Translations under genes and position numbers: made by a program
DNA from: Sipunculus nudus
Lineage: Eukaryota > Annelida > Sipuncula > Golfingiida > Sipunculidae
DNA: 64,000 bases
Direction of reading: 5' to 3'
Assembly: GCA_026874595.1 (NCBI GenBank)
Contig: CM049320.1
Coordinates: 11,185,964-11,249,963 of the forward strand
Shown: positions 23,442 through 34,519 of the stretch, one piece after another
How the letters are laid out: the number at the start of each line of letters is the position of its first letter
How positions within the stretch are numbered: the stretch's first letter is position 1
The notes under the pieces: model-generated
Told to the model about the DNA's origin: nothing
Seen by the model: the letters and a program-made list of their open reading frames with translations, nothing else
Databases searched by the model: none

Positions 23442-23550
23442 ACCGGAAGTTCCGGTTTTCCAGCTTCAAGCCGTCATGACGGACGCAGGGGCATGTTTTC
23501 CGAGTAAACCAGCCTCGGTATTAATAACTGCTGCATAAATATACGTAAGT
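23442..23550 (+). promoter_or_regulatory. Candidate promoter and short first exon with palindromic ETS site
   Basis: ACCGGAA-G-TTCCGGT (23442-23456) is a 7-bp palindrome around one base and contains CCGGAAGT, the ETS/GABP consensus common in animal housekeeping promoters. Downstream an ATG (23476) starts a 20-codon frame (MTDAGACFPSKPAS...) ending at 23538. A consensus donor GTAAGT follows at 23545-23550. The frame closes before the donor, so either the exon is untranslated or a poorer donor inside it is used. Product unknown. Confidence 0.35.
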
Positions 23551-23779
23551 CAACCTTTAACTTATATTTATTATTTTTCCCAATGGAATAACGTAACTTT
23601 GTGCCTTACCTCGGAAAAATGACAGCTCGACGAGCAGGTAAAAATGTAAAAGTACTTTTAGAAATAGCCCGAACATTCAGATTCCATTCAGGAATGGAGT
23701 CTGAACACCTGTTGGTGAGTTTCCCCTCTTATTGGACCACAACCCCAAAAGGGTGTCACTGGCAAATTAACAGGGGAAT

Positions 23780-24185
23780 CTATGCAAATTACCTAAAACA
23801 CCCAAATATGGTGGTTCCCTCATAAATCCCCCAAGGATAGACCCTCCTTAGCCTTCCTAGCATGCCTTGCCCGGCTGTAAAACAAGAGCCGATGGAGGTA
23901 TAATCAATGTCTGGATTTCTTGAGAGTAAGTGCCAATAATTTAAAACATACTGATAATTTAAGTTACAATTTGTTTCTCAACTGAGTCGACACAGCTGTA
24001 TTATTCGTAATATGTAGAGGTTGTTGCATGTCCTCCCGCTGAACGCCAAATATCATAGTCCGAACCGCTTTGGTCAGATCTGACCAAGCTTTAGAGGGTA
24101 AACTCTCCACCTTAGGAGCTGTAACGCAAACAAGAAAGAACAAGTAGAATTGTTTGCGTTACAAGCCTGTAGCTATTTTAGAAAT
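23780..24185 (+). repeat. Two-copy dispersed repeat, copy B
   Basis: Longer relative of 11860-12200. It ends with an exact 11-bp inverted repeat, GTAACGCAAAC (24121-24131) and GTTTGCGTTAC (24152-24162), around a 20-nt loop. In copy A the same hairpin survives only as 7-bp arms. Confidence 0.75.
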
Positions 24186-24251
24186 TGAGTGCACATCTGC
24201 ACATACACGAATAGATGCGAACCTAATAGCTTGCACTGCCACCCAATCGTC

Positions 24252-24362
24252 TTCAGTTAATCAAAAATCGACTTTTTGGATGGCAGGTTTCAGTTAATCA
24301 AAAATGGATGTTTGGGTGGCAGGCTTCACTTAATCAAAATCGACGTTTGGGGTGACAGGCAA
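24252..24362 (+). repeat. 36-37-bp minisatellite, three units
   Basis: Units start at TTCAGTTAATCA (24252), CAGTTAATCA (24291) and CACTTAATCA (24327). Each continues through AAAATCGA/AAAATGGA, a TTTGGRTGGCAGG-like word and a pyrimidine link. Confidence 0.8.
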
Positions 24363-24629
24363 CCCCTATATCTGAAGTAAAGACAACATCTTTCAAATTG
24401 AATATGAAAATAATGGAACCATAAGCGGAGCGGTTTTGGTTCGAATATAGCTTGGCATCATTATATCAGGCTATTTTAGGTCTTTAAATGAACCAGATAG
24501 CTATATAAAGAAACTCCTTAATTTTATATGTATTTATTTGAAGTTTTGGCTTATATACGCATTAAGAAAACACAGTGGGTGTATCAAAACATTAAAACGT
24601 TTTTTTTATATTTTCAGTGATGTACCTAA

Positions 24630-24901
24630 AGGTGTGTTTCCATGTGCGCTTATATGCGTATATGCGTGAACGGGCAGACATATATTCATAGAGTGGATCG
24701 AGCAGGCCTTCCATAAAAAGATGGTGGTGACGTCATTTTTACTCCAAATCCCTCAGTTTACGCAGACTCTATACATGAAAATCGCTCCTGTGGCGATTTC
24801 ACGCATATACCCTGACGGACTCATAAAAACACCCCAGTTACAAAATCGTATGAGCAATTTTTCATGAATATACGCATTTACGCGCACATGGAAACACCCC
24901 T
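24630..24901. mobile_element. MITE with about 41-bp terminal inverted repeats and TAA target duplication
   Basis: The left end AGGTGTGTTTCCATGTGCGC and right end (reverse complement) AGGGGTGTTTCCATGTGCGC continue for about 41 bp with 36 matches by eye. The element is flanked by TAA on both sides (24627-24629, 24902-24904). Its 272-bp length, lack of coding sequence and 3-bp TAA duplication fit a PIF/Harbinger-type MITE; the superfamily is inferred from the duplication. Confidence 0.7.
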
Positions 24902-25493
24902 TAAGAAGAAATCTGTCTCGTCCGGTTTCCTGTTACTCTTAATGGGTTATCAGGCTGGTAGCCTACATATTTTCAAAATTCTAGAACTTCGTGTTTCATT
25001 TTCCTGAGTAAAAAAAAATTTCAGATCCTGATCTGTAGATACTGATTGTATGCAAAACAACATCATATGTATATTACAGACCTTAACCTGATGTCATATC
25101 CTACAGGTATGAACGACCAGGTTCTTTGAAAAGGTAAACCATACCGGTTTACATACACTCCAAAAGATGAATAAAAATGAGTTATCAAAACAAATCAGTA
25201 TATATTAAATAAAAATTCACTTACAATTCTCTGGAAGGCGCTACATACGTTTAGATACTGACGATCAAATACGAAACACAAAATTGCTAAGTCTTTTATG
25301 TTCACTTGTATATACAAAGCGGAGTCCTCTGTGTTCACTGCTTCTGATCACATCACTATCGCGCACATGTGACAGCGAAATGCCAAGCCGCTAACATCAC
25401 AGTTCACTCGCACTGTGTACACAACACTATCAGTTCACTTGTATATGCACAGGGTCCCAACTATCAACATTTCCTCGCCGGAGTACACGGTCG

Positions 25494-25527
25494 CCCCCCC
25501 CCCCCCCCCCCCAAAAAAAAAAAAAAA
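25494..25527. repeat. C19-A15 homopolymer junction
   Basis: Nineteen C (25494-25512) run directly into fifteen A (25513-25527). It lies about 180 bp upstream of the TATA box at 25707. Confidence 0.9.
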
Positions 25528-25706
25528 CAGTCCACGCAGCACTGACTGATAGACTCACAGCCTTTCCTATATGAACTTAGATCGATGTCTTCCACAGCTG
25601 GTGCACTAGGTAACTGAATATGTCTCCACACAACGATATCCAGTACCTCTAAGGTTTCCGGTTTAAATAATGTCCTCGGCTTGTTACTGGAAGCGTGTTC
25701 ACACCT

Positions 25707-25714
25707 TATATAAA
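25707..25714 (+). promoter_or_regulatory. Candidate TATA box
   Basis: TATATAAA in the context CACCTTATATAAATTGCC. A start about 30 bp downstream (near 25738) would give a first exon of about 159 bp that ends in a consensus donor at 25897. Confidence 0.4.
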
Positions 25715-25737
25715 TTGCCGAATTACCAGTCCGCCAG

Positions 25738-25896
25738 CAATTGCGGAATTCGCTCTGAGCTCCGTTACACAGTTATCAACTTGGCCCTCCTCAGACACTG
25801 ACTATTTACGCTTGTAGACATCATCTCTTAGCTGTCCAGACATGTCCTAAGACTGCAGACAATCGTCAGGATACACCAATCCGGCGCGCTGGCCAG
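25738..25896 (+). other. Candidate non-coding first exon (5' UTR) of an unknown gene
   Basis: The segment runs from about 30 bp after the TATA box to GCTGGCCAG|GTAAGTG, a full-consensus animal 5' splice site (donor 25897-25902). It is GC-richer than its surroundings. Its only ATG (within GACATGTCCTAA) is followed by a stop two codons later, so the exon would be untranslated. The next plus-strand signal of similar quality is the start-codon exon at 31244. Linking them is inference. Confidence 0.4.
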
Positions 25897-25902
25897 GTAA
25901 GT

Positions 25903-27240
25903 GTAGCGAATTTCTTCTCAACCCCGGCTTATATGTGCCAACTGACGTCACATGTCCCGACCGTCTTCTGTCAAATCATGACACTTTATTATGCCGACCG
26001 TCAATAAATACATGAATATTAAGATGGACATGCCTCCCAAGATCAAACATGGAGAAAAGCAAACTAAGCATGTGTTCGGTCTTTGATGTCTCCAATAAAC
26101 AACGTTACTATGGAGATTGTCTAGACAGAGACGGCGCCCACGGAATTACACTGTACTGAAATTAACATCAAACAAGGCACCTGTGCTCTCCAACCTAAGC
26201 TCTCACGTTAACATCTAAACATGATACTCCATTTATGAAATTATAAAATTTTATATTTATTCACTTTATAATTATAAAACTCTATATAAATTATATTATA
26301 AAAACTATCAACTGGTTTTACTCCCTACTTGAACATGCAAAAATATAACTAAATCACAGTCCTCTGGTGACACCTGATCCCTTGAAGTGCAACAGAGTTT
26401 ACTGTGCATCCCATCTGCCGATCAATTTTAAAACTAGAGAGTTCAGTCACGTGATGTCCGGGACGTCAGGCCAGATCTTTTAGGGGAGGATAGAGGATTT
26501 AAGAAAAGATGAGGATGAGGGGTTATTGGAGTTGGCACCCCTCTTATACTGTTGAAACTTTTTTTTTTAATATAGGTTGAAATGGCACGATCTGTAGATG
26601 TTTTAAAGTATCCTGTTGCGAAATATGGCTCTGTTTTCGGTATTTATCGCTGATTTTTCTATTTTTTATTTTTCTGAATCTGCCACAGTTGTGGTTTTGT
26701 TAGTGCGCATGGATTTCTTTTATATAAGCCCTGTAGGTGATAGAGGTCTATAATGATTGCCGACTTATCCCTATATCGATATGACAGTCCAGATTTCATT
26801 AGGGATAGATGGGATTGTTTGGGAATGGGTGGGGGGCTTTCTTATGTAGGTTCAATGGGGGCAAACCTTCGACGAGAATAGTTTTCTTGTTTTTTTCATC
26901 TGTCCATTATTCCGCTACATCACAAATACGGCTGAATTCAAACACTGACCATTGCTCAGCCAACATGACGACGAATGAATGATTTCGCCATCTAGACGAA
27001 TAAATATACAAAAATGAATATAGTAAATTAAAACAAAATTAACTTATTTCACAGATATTAAATTGCCTTTCAAGACTCTTATCTTCTGTAAGACATACAC
27101 CTTATCTTGAAGCAAATGATAAAAAAATTACATCGTTTAGAATTGATAATACAGTATTATTATGTCTAAGGGCGTGAATGCAGGTCTGTATTATTACTTT
27201 CTGAGTTTTTTGCCCTTATGGCAATAATTAACAAGAAAAG
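25903..27240. other. Non-coding stretch, possible first intron
   Basis: AT-rich, with an E-box CACGTG at 26448-26453 next to a GGGACGTCAGG word, and a T8 run near 26563. No exon with both splice signals was found. Confidence 0.35.
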
Positions 27241-27249
27241 CACGAAGAG

Positions 27250-27460
27250 AGGGCAGGCCTCCACCAAGGCCGTTCAGTTCCCCCATATGGCATTGTCAGA
27301 AATGCAGCCTTTTTCCTTTCAAAATCCTTGATCTGGATCATCCCATAATTATATAAATAGTTCCTTGTATCATTGCCAAAATATACTGAATGTTTCATCG
27401 AAATTCGTTAATAATTGTTTTAGTAATGTTGCCGACAGGCTAACGCCGGCAAAAACATAA
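27250..27460 (+). repeat. Dispersed repeat family B, diverged copy
   Basis: GATCTGGATCATCCCATAAT, AGTTCCTTGTATCATTGCC, GTTTCATCGAAATTCGTTAA and GCTAACGCCGGCAAAA follow the order of the other family B copies but with lower similarity. Confidence 0.5.
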
Positions 27461-28008
27461 TCCCCGCCCCTCCGCGTAGGTAACAAGCTTTTAACCTCCG
27501 CCTAACATACGAGCTCAAGTCCCATTCCCCTGGCGGGTATCAATTCCCACTTCAGCTTTTGAGTTCGTCGTAATGCCCTGTTGTATCAGCTTGTTTTTAC
27601 TTTAAAGGGTGCAGATGAAACAGGGGGATATAAAATGGATAATCCGATATCGCCATAACAGACCAATAGCTCAACAAGAGTATCTTTGACAGACCGCGCC
27701 ACGTTTAATCTCTTGCAGCGTGGATGGAGTCAGGCGGTTTCTAGTCTGAAGGTGCTAATTATATGATATAAACACACCGCGTCATCAGGTAAATAAGCCA
27801 GATGAATCTGTTCTCAATTCTCATCTTTTTTTCGGAGAGATGACATACTTCCGCCATACTAAAAAGTTTAGATTCCACTGCATGATTTTAACTTTTTGAT
27901 CCACCTTAGATCTGCGCTCATGGTCCCTGTATACCTTGTGTTATTTACTCTCTAACTAACTTTAACATGCCTACAACAGGTTAAAACAATATAAATTTTC
28001 GCAAGAAA

Positions 28009-28260
28009 GGGGGGGGGGGGGGGGGGGGTCAATGTAGTCTTCCCCTCTGCCATTCATGCAGAGAATAATATTTATATAGTGGAAATTAAATATAATAATA
28101 GTTAGAATTATAGATTTTGTTTCCATTTTTGAGTTTTCTATGAAATATTATATATCTATTTATTTGGTTTAGAATCACCCTATACAGGAAACATAATTCC
28201 TTATTTTCTTAAACCTTTTCTTAATCGTAATATATTTGAAATGTGTCATGCAGACAACAT

Positions 28261-28306
<46 letters not shown>

Positions 28307-28330
28307 TATATATAATATATATATTACCCT
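28009..28330 (+). mobile_element. Truncated copy of the hAT-like MITE
   Basis: A G20 run (28009-28028), TCAATGTAGTCTTCCCC, TTATAGATTTTGTTTCC, TGGTTTAGAATCACC, TTATTTTCTTAAACC, ATATATTTGAAATGTG and a (TA)n tract correspond in order to 47391-47620. The terminal CAGGGGCG-type repeats are missing at both ends. Confidence 0.6.
28265..28304. repeat. TA microsatellite
   Basis: About 20 uninterrupted TA repeats inside the truncated MITE copy. Confidence 0.9.
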
Positions 28331-28559
28331 GCTACGCCTGTGAGTCCTACGCCTGCAAGCGAGTGATGAGGACACAATGTCAATCTAAGATTAAACGTTT
28401 ATCATACAGGATTGGTGAGACGGATGACGTGTTGTCTGTCTACTATATGTATTGGAAAGGTAAATGAATAAAAATAATACACTCATGGACATATGACCTT
28501 CACACGGGAGACAATCATCTTAAAATAAGAAGTATATATATATATATATATAAATATAT

Positions 28560-29670
28560 TATATGTCAATTAATAATAAAATTTCAATAACGAGTAACGA
28601 GTATATTTATAAAAAAAAATGTTCTTTCGCTTGCAACATTTGTATAAGCGCTTAAAATTGCCGCTATCATTGGCAGACTGTGTGGTAAAAGGTAATTAAT
28701 CTCATGGATATATACGTAAAACGTTCAAGCCTACGCATAGGTAAAGTTAAATTATGGCTTTCAAGATAAATTAGTTTGTATTGCATTAGTTGGTAATTAA
28801 AAAACATATCAAAATAATTAGGTGCGTCTTTAGACGAGTCTTAACAGAAAAGTATAAAAATAGAATGAAGTCCAGATAAGGGTATTGAGGCTCGGCTTGT
28901 TATTTCATGGCCACGGTTATTTTATTTCACGTGATTGTAAGCATCAATATCATGTTGATTTATTTTTCATAAATCAATATAATTACGTTAAGTATAATTT
29001 TTACGTTAATTGAAGGAATATAGATTTTATGTTTGCACTGAATATCTCAGTTGGAATATAACGTTATGTTCACCAAGGTTAAGTCGTGTTAGCACATCCC
29101 GGTTTGAAGAAAGCGTATTACGTGCACGTCAGAGCATCATCTTAAAAGATAATATCTCTAAAACCCTAAGACAACAGGGCATATCAAATTATACATAATT
29201 AAGAATCAGTTATGTCAATATCCGGCTAGTGGGTGGAAATACTGAGGTAAGCAATAAATGAGTTTTTTTCCTATGATTGAGAAATAATCATGTATTGTTT
29301 CATGAATTCTTCTGTGTAATTATAATCGTGACTGGCTGGTTAATATAAGTAATTTGTATTAACTACATCGAAGATTTTGTAAATAAAAATCAATGTTCAT
29401 ACATTTAATTTGTTGGACGACCATTAATTATGAATTTATCAATTCATTCTTGTTTGTTTCTTTTTAACTTTTGTAAAGAAGATAAATTTGCGGTTACTAC
29501 TGCAGATTATTGCATCTTAATATAATGGTAAACGTATGATACATCAATGTTCGCCATTTAGGATTGAAGATTTTTGTAAAACCATGACGGTGTATGATTA
29601 GGTACAGTCTTTATCCTGCTAACAGAACATCAGGGCGAATCCCCGAGGTTTCATAACAATTTCACCGTTT
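28560..29670. other. AT-rich non-coding stretch
   Basis: A short (TA)n lies just before at 28531-28552. No recognised repeat family or exon. Confidence 0.4.
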
Positions 29671-29676
29671 GTCTAA

Positions 29677-30167
29677 AGCCAAGCGTACACGTTCTGAAAT
29701 TTGGATACGAAATAATACGAAGCGCCATACGGCACGCAATCCGGGCTTTTTGGCTTCCTATCGCAACGTGTATGTTGGAATACCATACGAAGTCTTACGA
29801 TATCGTATCGTATATTTCCGAGCATGTTTGAAATTTTTCGTACCGTAACTATCTTTTCTATCCAAATTTCATAATATATACGTTGGGCTTAAGTGGCTTT
29901 GTCTTTTGCCTTGTCATACCCTTCATTTTATTTCCTGATAGTATAGCTTTAAGCCAATTTTCTGCGATGTATAGAAACAACTGTTTCATGGGCAGCCATG
30001 TTGCTGATCAGTATTTGTTGTTATAATCTGTTATGATCCACTTTTGCAAGAAATTCGTATAATGTACTGGAAAATACGATACGATTTTTGGGTATTTACG
30101 AGACGGGTTTCGATTGGAAATTACGAACTCGAATGGTATCCATATTTCGTAACGTGTACGATAGGCT
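29677..30167. mobile_element. Composite MITE with three related termini and TAA duplications
   Basis: The left terminus AGCCAAGCGTACACGTTCTG continues into GAAATTTGGATAC. A matching inverted terminus occurs at 29889 (minus reading AGCCCAACGTATATATTATG, then AAATTTGGAT) and a better one at 30167 (minus reading AGCCTATCGTACACGTTACG, then AAATATGGATAC). All three junctions are flanked by TAA (29674-29676, 29890-29892, 30168-30170). So there is either a 213-bp MITE (29677-29889) or a 491-bp one (29677-30167), or one inserted beside or into another. Confidence 0.65.
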
Positions 30168-30289
30168 TAAAGACGTGCACTGATTAAAATACCAACCTTC
30201 AGCTCGCTCCGCACAAACTTCCTTAACTATGAGGCTATGGCCCATATGATCAAATGAATATAATAATGATAAGCCTGAAGAGGAAGACA

Positions 30290-30890
30290 GCATCCCCAGG
30301 GGGTGCGCTGATTTTTCCGATATCACCCCGATGTCTCTCGATGTCACTAAGAGCTGTACCGATGTTTCCTGGTTTTACCCCGATGAAAAATGTTTTAACA
30401 TGCTACAAATGTCCCGATGCCGTCCTTTTTTTTATCCATATTCCGATGTCATCCCGGTATCACCCCTTAACTTTCGGTGTCAATGCGAGTTGTCCCGATG
30501 TGTCCCGATTTTACCCTGATGAAAAATGTTTTAACATCTAAAAAAAACCCGATGTTTTCTTTATTTATTCCACATTTCGATGTCGTCCGGAAATAACCCC
30601 GATGTCAATGCGAATTGTCCCAAAGTGTCCCTAGTCACCTCGAAAAAACAAATGTTTAAAATTGTTTACAATATCCCGATTATTTCCATATTTGATCCAT
30701 ATTTGCGATATCCCCCCGATGTCAATGTGGGATGTCCCGATCTGTCCCGGTGTTACCCCGATTATAAAATTTTAAACTTGTTAAAATATATCCTTTTGTT
30801 TTTTCTTATTTGATCTGTATTCCGATGTCATTCCGATGTCATCCCGATAACACCCCGATTTTATCCGTTTCCGGTATTATCCAGATCATA
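30290..30890 (+). repeat. Degenerate CCGATGTC tandem array
   Basis: Four units are anchored on GATGAAAAATGTTTTAACA-like words at about 30382, 30518, 30641 and 30760 (spacing 136, 123, 119). Each is preceded by TTGTCCCGATGTGTCCCGAT-like words and followed by a TCCATATTCCGATGTC-like block. CCGATGTC/CCCGAT words occur throughout. The short frames here (30254-30813) are array translations. Confidence 0.7.
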
Positions 30891-31243
30891 CTCCGACGTT
30901 ATAAGCCAATATCAGATCGAGCCTCATCGGTTGTGTGTGAGCTTTGTCTAAAAGGCTTAACGTACTGCCACATCGACTGAATAGTCCAAGGATACCATCG
31001 GAGAGGGAGGCCGCTGTCCCATAGGTATATTTAAAATAAAGATCAAATAAACGGAACAGTGATTTGAAAATATAAACGCTCGTCAAATTTACTAGTGATA
31101 CATTGTGCAAGAAACGCTACATACTGATACTATTGTGTTAAATTATAAACATTTCCGTATCTATTAACATTTTGTATAATTCCTCTGTGTCAAACTCAAA
31201 AGTAACCATTTATAGCATGAATATTCTTTAAATCGCCTTCACC

Positions 31244-31322
31244 ATGGGGGTAGAAATCAGGGAAGGAGTTGTCCCCTATGACGACCCCTCCAACGCTTCC
31301 AACTTGGGCGGTTTCCTTATAA
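31244..31322 (+). CDS. Candidate start-codon exon of an unknown gene
   Basis: TTCACCATGGGGG (ATG at 31244) is close to the optimal animal initiation context. 26 codons (MGVEIREGVVPYDDPSNASN, then LGGFLI) are followed by one extra base and a consensus donor GTAAGT at 31323-31328. Read-through beyond the donor loses protein character. A plausible acceptor is the AG at 31214-31215 (CATTTATAG), giving an exon of about 107 bp; a 4-codon upstream frame at 31217 precedes the ATG. The exon ends in phase 1, which matches the terminal exon candidate at 39404. I do not recognise the protein; no signal peptide or membrane segment is visible. Confidence 0.45.
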
Positions 31323-31394
31323 GTAAGTCGCTGTGCTGTTTTTATCCCTTTATACCTCAATTTCATACACTAAACAAAAAAGTGCATTGCAATG

Positions 31395-31625
31395 GAAACA
31401 TGGGAGAACAAGTTGCCCATATTCCCATCATTCAGACATCTTTGGCCGTACATTTGTGAATATTCATTGATGACGCTCCAGAATCCGCAGAAGATGCTGG
31501 ATCAACACCAAAATATAATATATTCTTCCTTAGCCCTTTCCCGAAAAACTCTGAAATTTTTCATGAGATTTCGTTCATGATTGTGTGAGTTATGTTATGA
31601 ACACCCACCCACACCCACATGAACT
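31395..31625 (+). repeat. Dispersed repeat family B, copy
   Basis: ATTTGTGAATATTCATTGAT, GGATCAACACCAAAATATAA, CCCTTTCCCGAAAAACTCTG and GATTGTGTGAGTTATGTTAT are in family order, followed by an ACCCACCCACACCC tract. It lies in the putative intron after the 31244 exon. Confidence 0.6.
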
Positions 31626-31999
31626 GGAATGTACTTGTACGTTCCTCGCGGAGACAAAAACACACAGTCGAACGGAGTGATGGTTAACCCTACTAGAACA
31701 GGCAAAAATATAGGAAGCTGGTTTATAGTCCCACGTGACCACTCTCAGCCTCTCTGTCGGGCTCAGGCTTTGTTTTCTACAGGGTTCACAATGATTCTTT
31801 GTTGTAATCCCTATTGTAATAAAGGTCACTATTGTAACAATAATCACGTTATTGGCTGGAAAGTGCCGGAGTTTGCCAACAACTATTAGTATGGTGGCCA
31901 CTAGGGGACCATTTCCTTCCCGTTTGAAGCAATTTGTTAGTTTTAGCGACCGTTTTAGCTGAAAAGCTTAATATAATTTGTGGCAGTAAGGAATGGAGC

Positions 32000-33090
32000 A
32001 TGGCCAAACCTGTATCTGTTCCAAAATGGGTTTTCTCAGCAGGTTTACATAGCAACTAAAGCATATTTATAGACCACCAAAGTACAGCGAAAAAGGGCTT
32101 TCACTTTAAAATCTGAAACCAGAGATTTGTTCTATAAAACAAAAGGCAGGCAATTTATATAAGGTTACATTGCGGTTAGATTTTAATGATGTCATCCGGC
32201 AGGTTATGACGTCGTCATAATGTGACACAATAACCATAAGGTGAAATTCAAATACGGAAATAGTAAGTCGTGGGAACGAGATAAAAAATATTTTCCCCTC
32301 CATACTGATGGGAATTTTTTTTTCTTATGTCGTTGACGGGCTCCATACAGCAGCTTGAGGAACAAAATATAAAAAAAAGACTTAGGAGTGTTGTAATTTA
32401 TTCGTAACAAGGCTCAGAGATGTTTGTTTTAGATTGATATCGTTTCTTCGATCTCTGCAGGGTCTTCTATCAGACGGGCAGTGATGTAAGACTCGAGTCC
32501 GGACTCGAACCCACTTTCTTAGGGACTCAGACTTTCCTGGACTCAGGATTTTACCTGGACATGAAGGTAGGGTCTCGAGAATCAGGCCGAAAAGGAGTCA
32601 TGCATTTTGAAAACTTTTACATTTTACAAGTAATTATAAATAAATTCATCAAGTGACATCGGCACTTTTACAAAGTACCATGCCGGAGACGGGTAAAGTT
32701 GACATGAATACTACAGTGCCAACGTCCAAAAACATTCAGATCATTAGTGTAATAGATTGAGTAGATAAATTGTTCTCTTTTGAAGTATTTTCGTATAACG
32801 TTTCGACGACGCATTTGGTTTTCCTTTTCGGCACGTCGACGTGTGAGCAGTATTCCACTTAAAATAGACCCCGCAGTAAAATATTAATATCATATTTCAC
32901 GTGATAAAAATTCCTGGCACGGTTGTTGCAAGTCATGGAGCTGATATTTATATAAAGTAAATCGTCCTACTTTACATTGATAACAGGTTTGAAGTAAATT
33001 ACAGAGTCATCACCAGAAGTTACAACATTGGTCACCAGCTCGAGTTCTTATGGTTACAATAAACGTAGATTGTCAGGTTACCAAACTATG
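32000..33090. other. Non-coding stretch
   Basis: A small cluster of GACTCG/GGACTC words lies at 32486-32583 (ACTCGAGTCCGGACTCGAAC, then GGACTCAG and CTGGACTCAGG), probably a repeat fragment. No exon with paired splice signals seen. Confidence 0.4.
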
Positions 33091-33092
33091 AC

Positions 33093-33298
33093 CAGGGGCG
33101 GATCCAGGATTTAGGTAAAGGGGGGGGGGTCCAACCCAGGAGGACTAATGAAATTCCTAAAAGATAGATCATCAGGTCTGGAAAAGGGAGGGCCCAGGCC
33201 GCAAAATTACGTCCAAAACTCCTTAAAAAAGGTTGCTTCGGGTGAAAAAGGGGGGTCCGGACCCCCTGGACCCCCCCCCCCCCCCGGTTCGGCTTCTG
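33093..33298. mobile_element. CAGGGGCGGATCC-type MITE
   Basis: Starts CAGGGGCGGATCCAGGATTT and ends CCCGGTTCGGCTTCTG, whose reverse complement matches the left end at about 9 of 13 positions. The interior has G10 (33120-33129) and C15 (33271-33285) runs and GGGGGGTCCGGACCCCCTGG, itself a palindrome. ATGAC flanks both ends (33088-33092, 33299-33303). The ends resemble those of hAT-type elements; the superfamily is uncertain because only 5 bp of duplication is clear. Confidence 0.6.
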
Positions 33299-33911
33299 AT
33301 GACACACCACAAAGCCTTAACATGGCAATATCCGCCACACTAGTCTTGTATCCAACCTGATTATGGGTCAACTCCAATATTTGATGGACATTTCCACTCA
33401 GGATAAACACTCAATAATGCCCTTGGAATTCATCTAAACAGTGTAAGCATTTCCGTAAGCTTGCGCCATTGCGATCTGGCCTTCGTCCTAAACTAGAAAA
33501 CGGGCCGTGGTGACAACTGGATACAACTTTATATGAAAGGAAGCGAGTGCTACCGCCTTGTCAAGCAGTCCTAAACCGTAATGGAACTTTGCAGATGTAT
33601 AAACTAAGATTATCATTAGAAAACAGAGCATTACAATTATTGGAGGCGGTTACAAAACAAAAATAATACTCCTCTTACGGGCTCCACCAAATGTCAGGCA
33701 TGTAATACTGGATGACTATAAAAGAGAGTGCTTTTAGCAGATGATGTTTCGATGATTATAATGGTAAAACCATCATGTTTGTATCATTAAGCAGATAATC
33801 TACTTGCTTTTTATGTATTCTATATTCCATGCATTTATATAGATAATAAAGTTAAATGTCAATCAAATCAACCTGACCAGTTTCTGGTACATGTGTTCTT
33901 ATTCAGACGGC

Positions 33912-34060
33912 GTGGAGCGTGGTGGCGTAATGGATAGGGTGTAGAACTTGTGACCGCTAGGTTGTTGGTTCGCGTCCCGTTCTGACTATCATCAACCAAA
34001 AGACTCCTAGGCAAAGTCGGTGGTATCAGACTATAAACCCTCGCCTTTACCTTTACGGCG
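33912..34060 (+). repeat. tRNA-derived SINE
   Basis: A-box-like TGGCGTAATGGATAGGG (from 33923) is followed by B-box-like GGTTCGCGTCC (33967-33977), 44 nt downstream, as in a tRNA-derived Pol III promoter. A body follows (CAAAAGACTCCTAGGCAAAG, TCGGTGGTATCAGAC). A folded tRNA is not intact. Confidence 0.6.
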
Positions 34061-34324
34061 TTTGAACAATACAATGCTTACATTCTATTGGTTGGGTTTG
34101 ATTGACAGTTGTGATTTCGGCCAGATTATTTGCAGTCTTGTTCAATGCATCCACCAAGAAGTATACGTGCATTCCCGTTCGTGTGTTTGTGTGTGTGTGT
34201 TGGAGGGTGTGTTTGCGTGTCTGTGTTTGTTCACCCGAAATCACGAACGGAATCTTAGGAAAGTTTCTGAGCATTTCGGAAATGGGCTAAAAAAATGATT
34301 GTATTTTGGTGTAGATCAGGACTA

Positions 34325-34510
34325 TGGTACAGATCAAGGATTGTCTTCAAGGAATATTCACAAATGTAAGGTCACTTATGCACCAATGAATCTGGAAATA
34401 TGGACAGATAAGTGAATGCACACACGGGTCGGAGCGCAACCCATAATATGGATCACCCACATGACGGGGGATTGCATTCCTTTTAATGCAGATTTCTAGA
34501 TATTCATGAA
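34325..34510 (-). repeat. Dispersed repeat family B, partial inverse copy
   Basis: The minus strand reads ATCTGCATTAAAAGGAATGC, AATCCCCCGTCATG, GTGCATTCACTTATCTGTCC, ATTTGTGAATATTCCTTGAA, matching the 17915 copy. Confidence 0.6.
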
Positions 34511-34519
34511 ATAGACGCC

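Noticed and set aside
23601-23825. 74-residue plus frame and a competing minus-strand frame with donor CCGAG|GTAAGG
   Set aside because: The plus frame runs into the two-copy dispersed repeat; the minus frame has no pyrimidine-rich acceptor. Neither resembles a known family.
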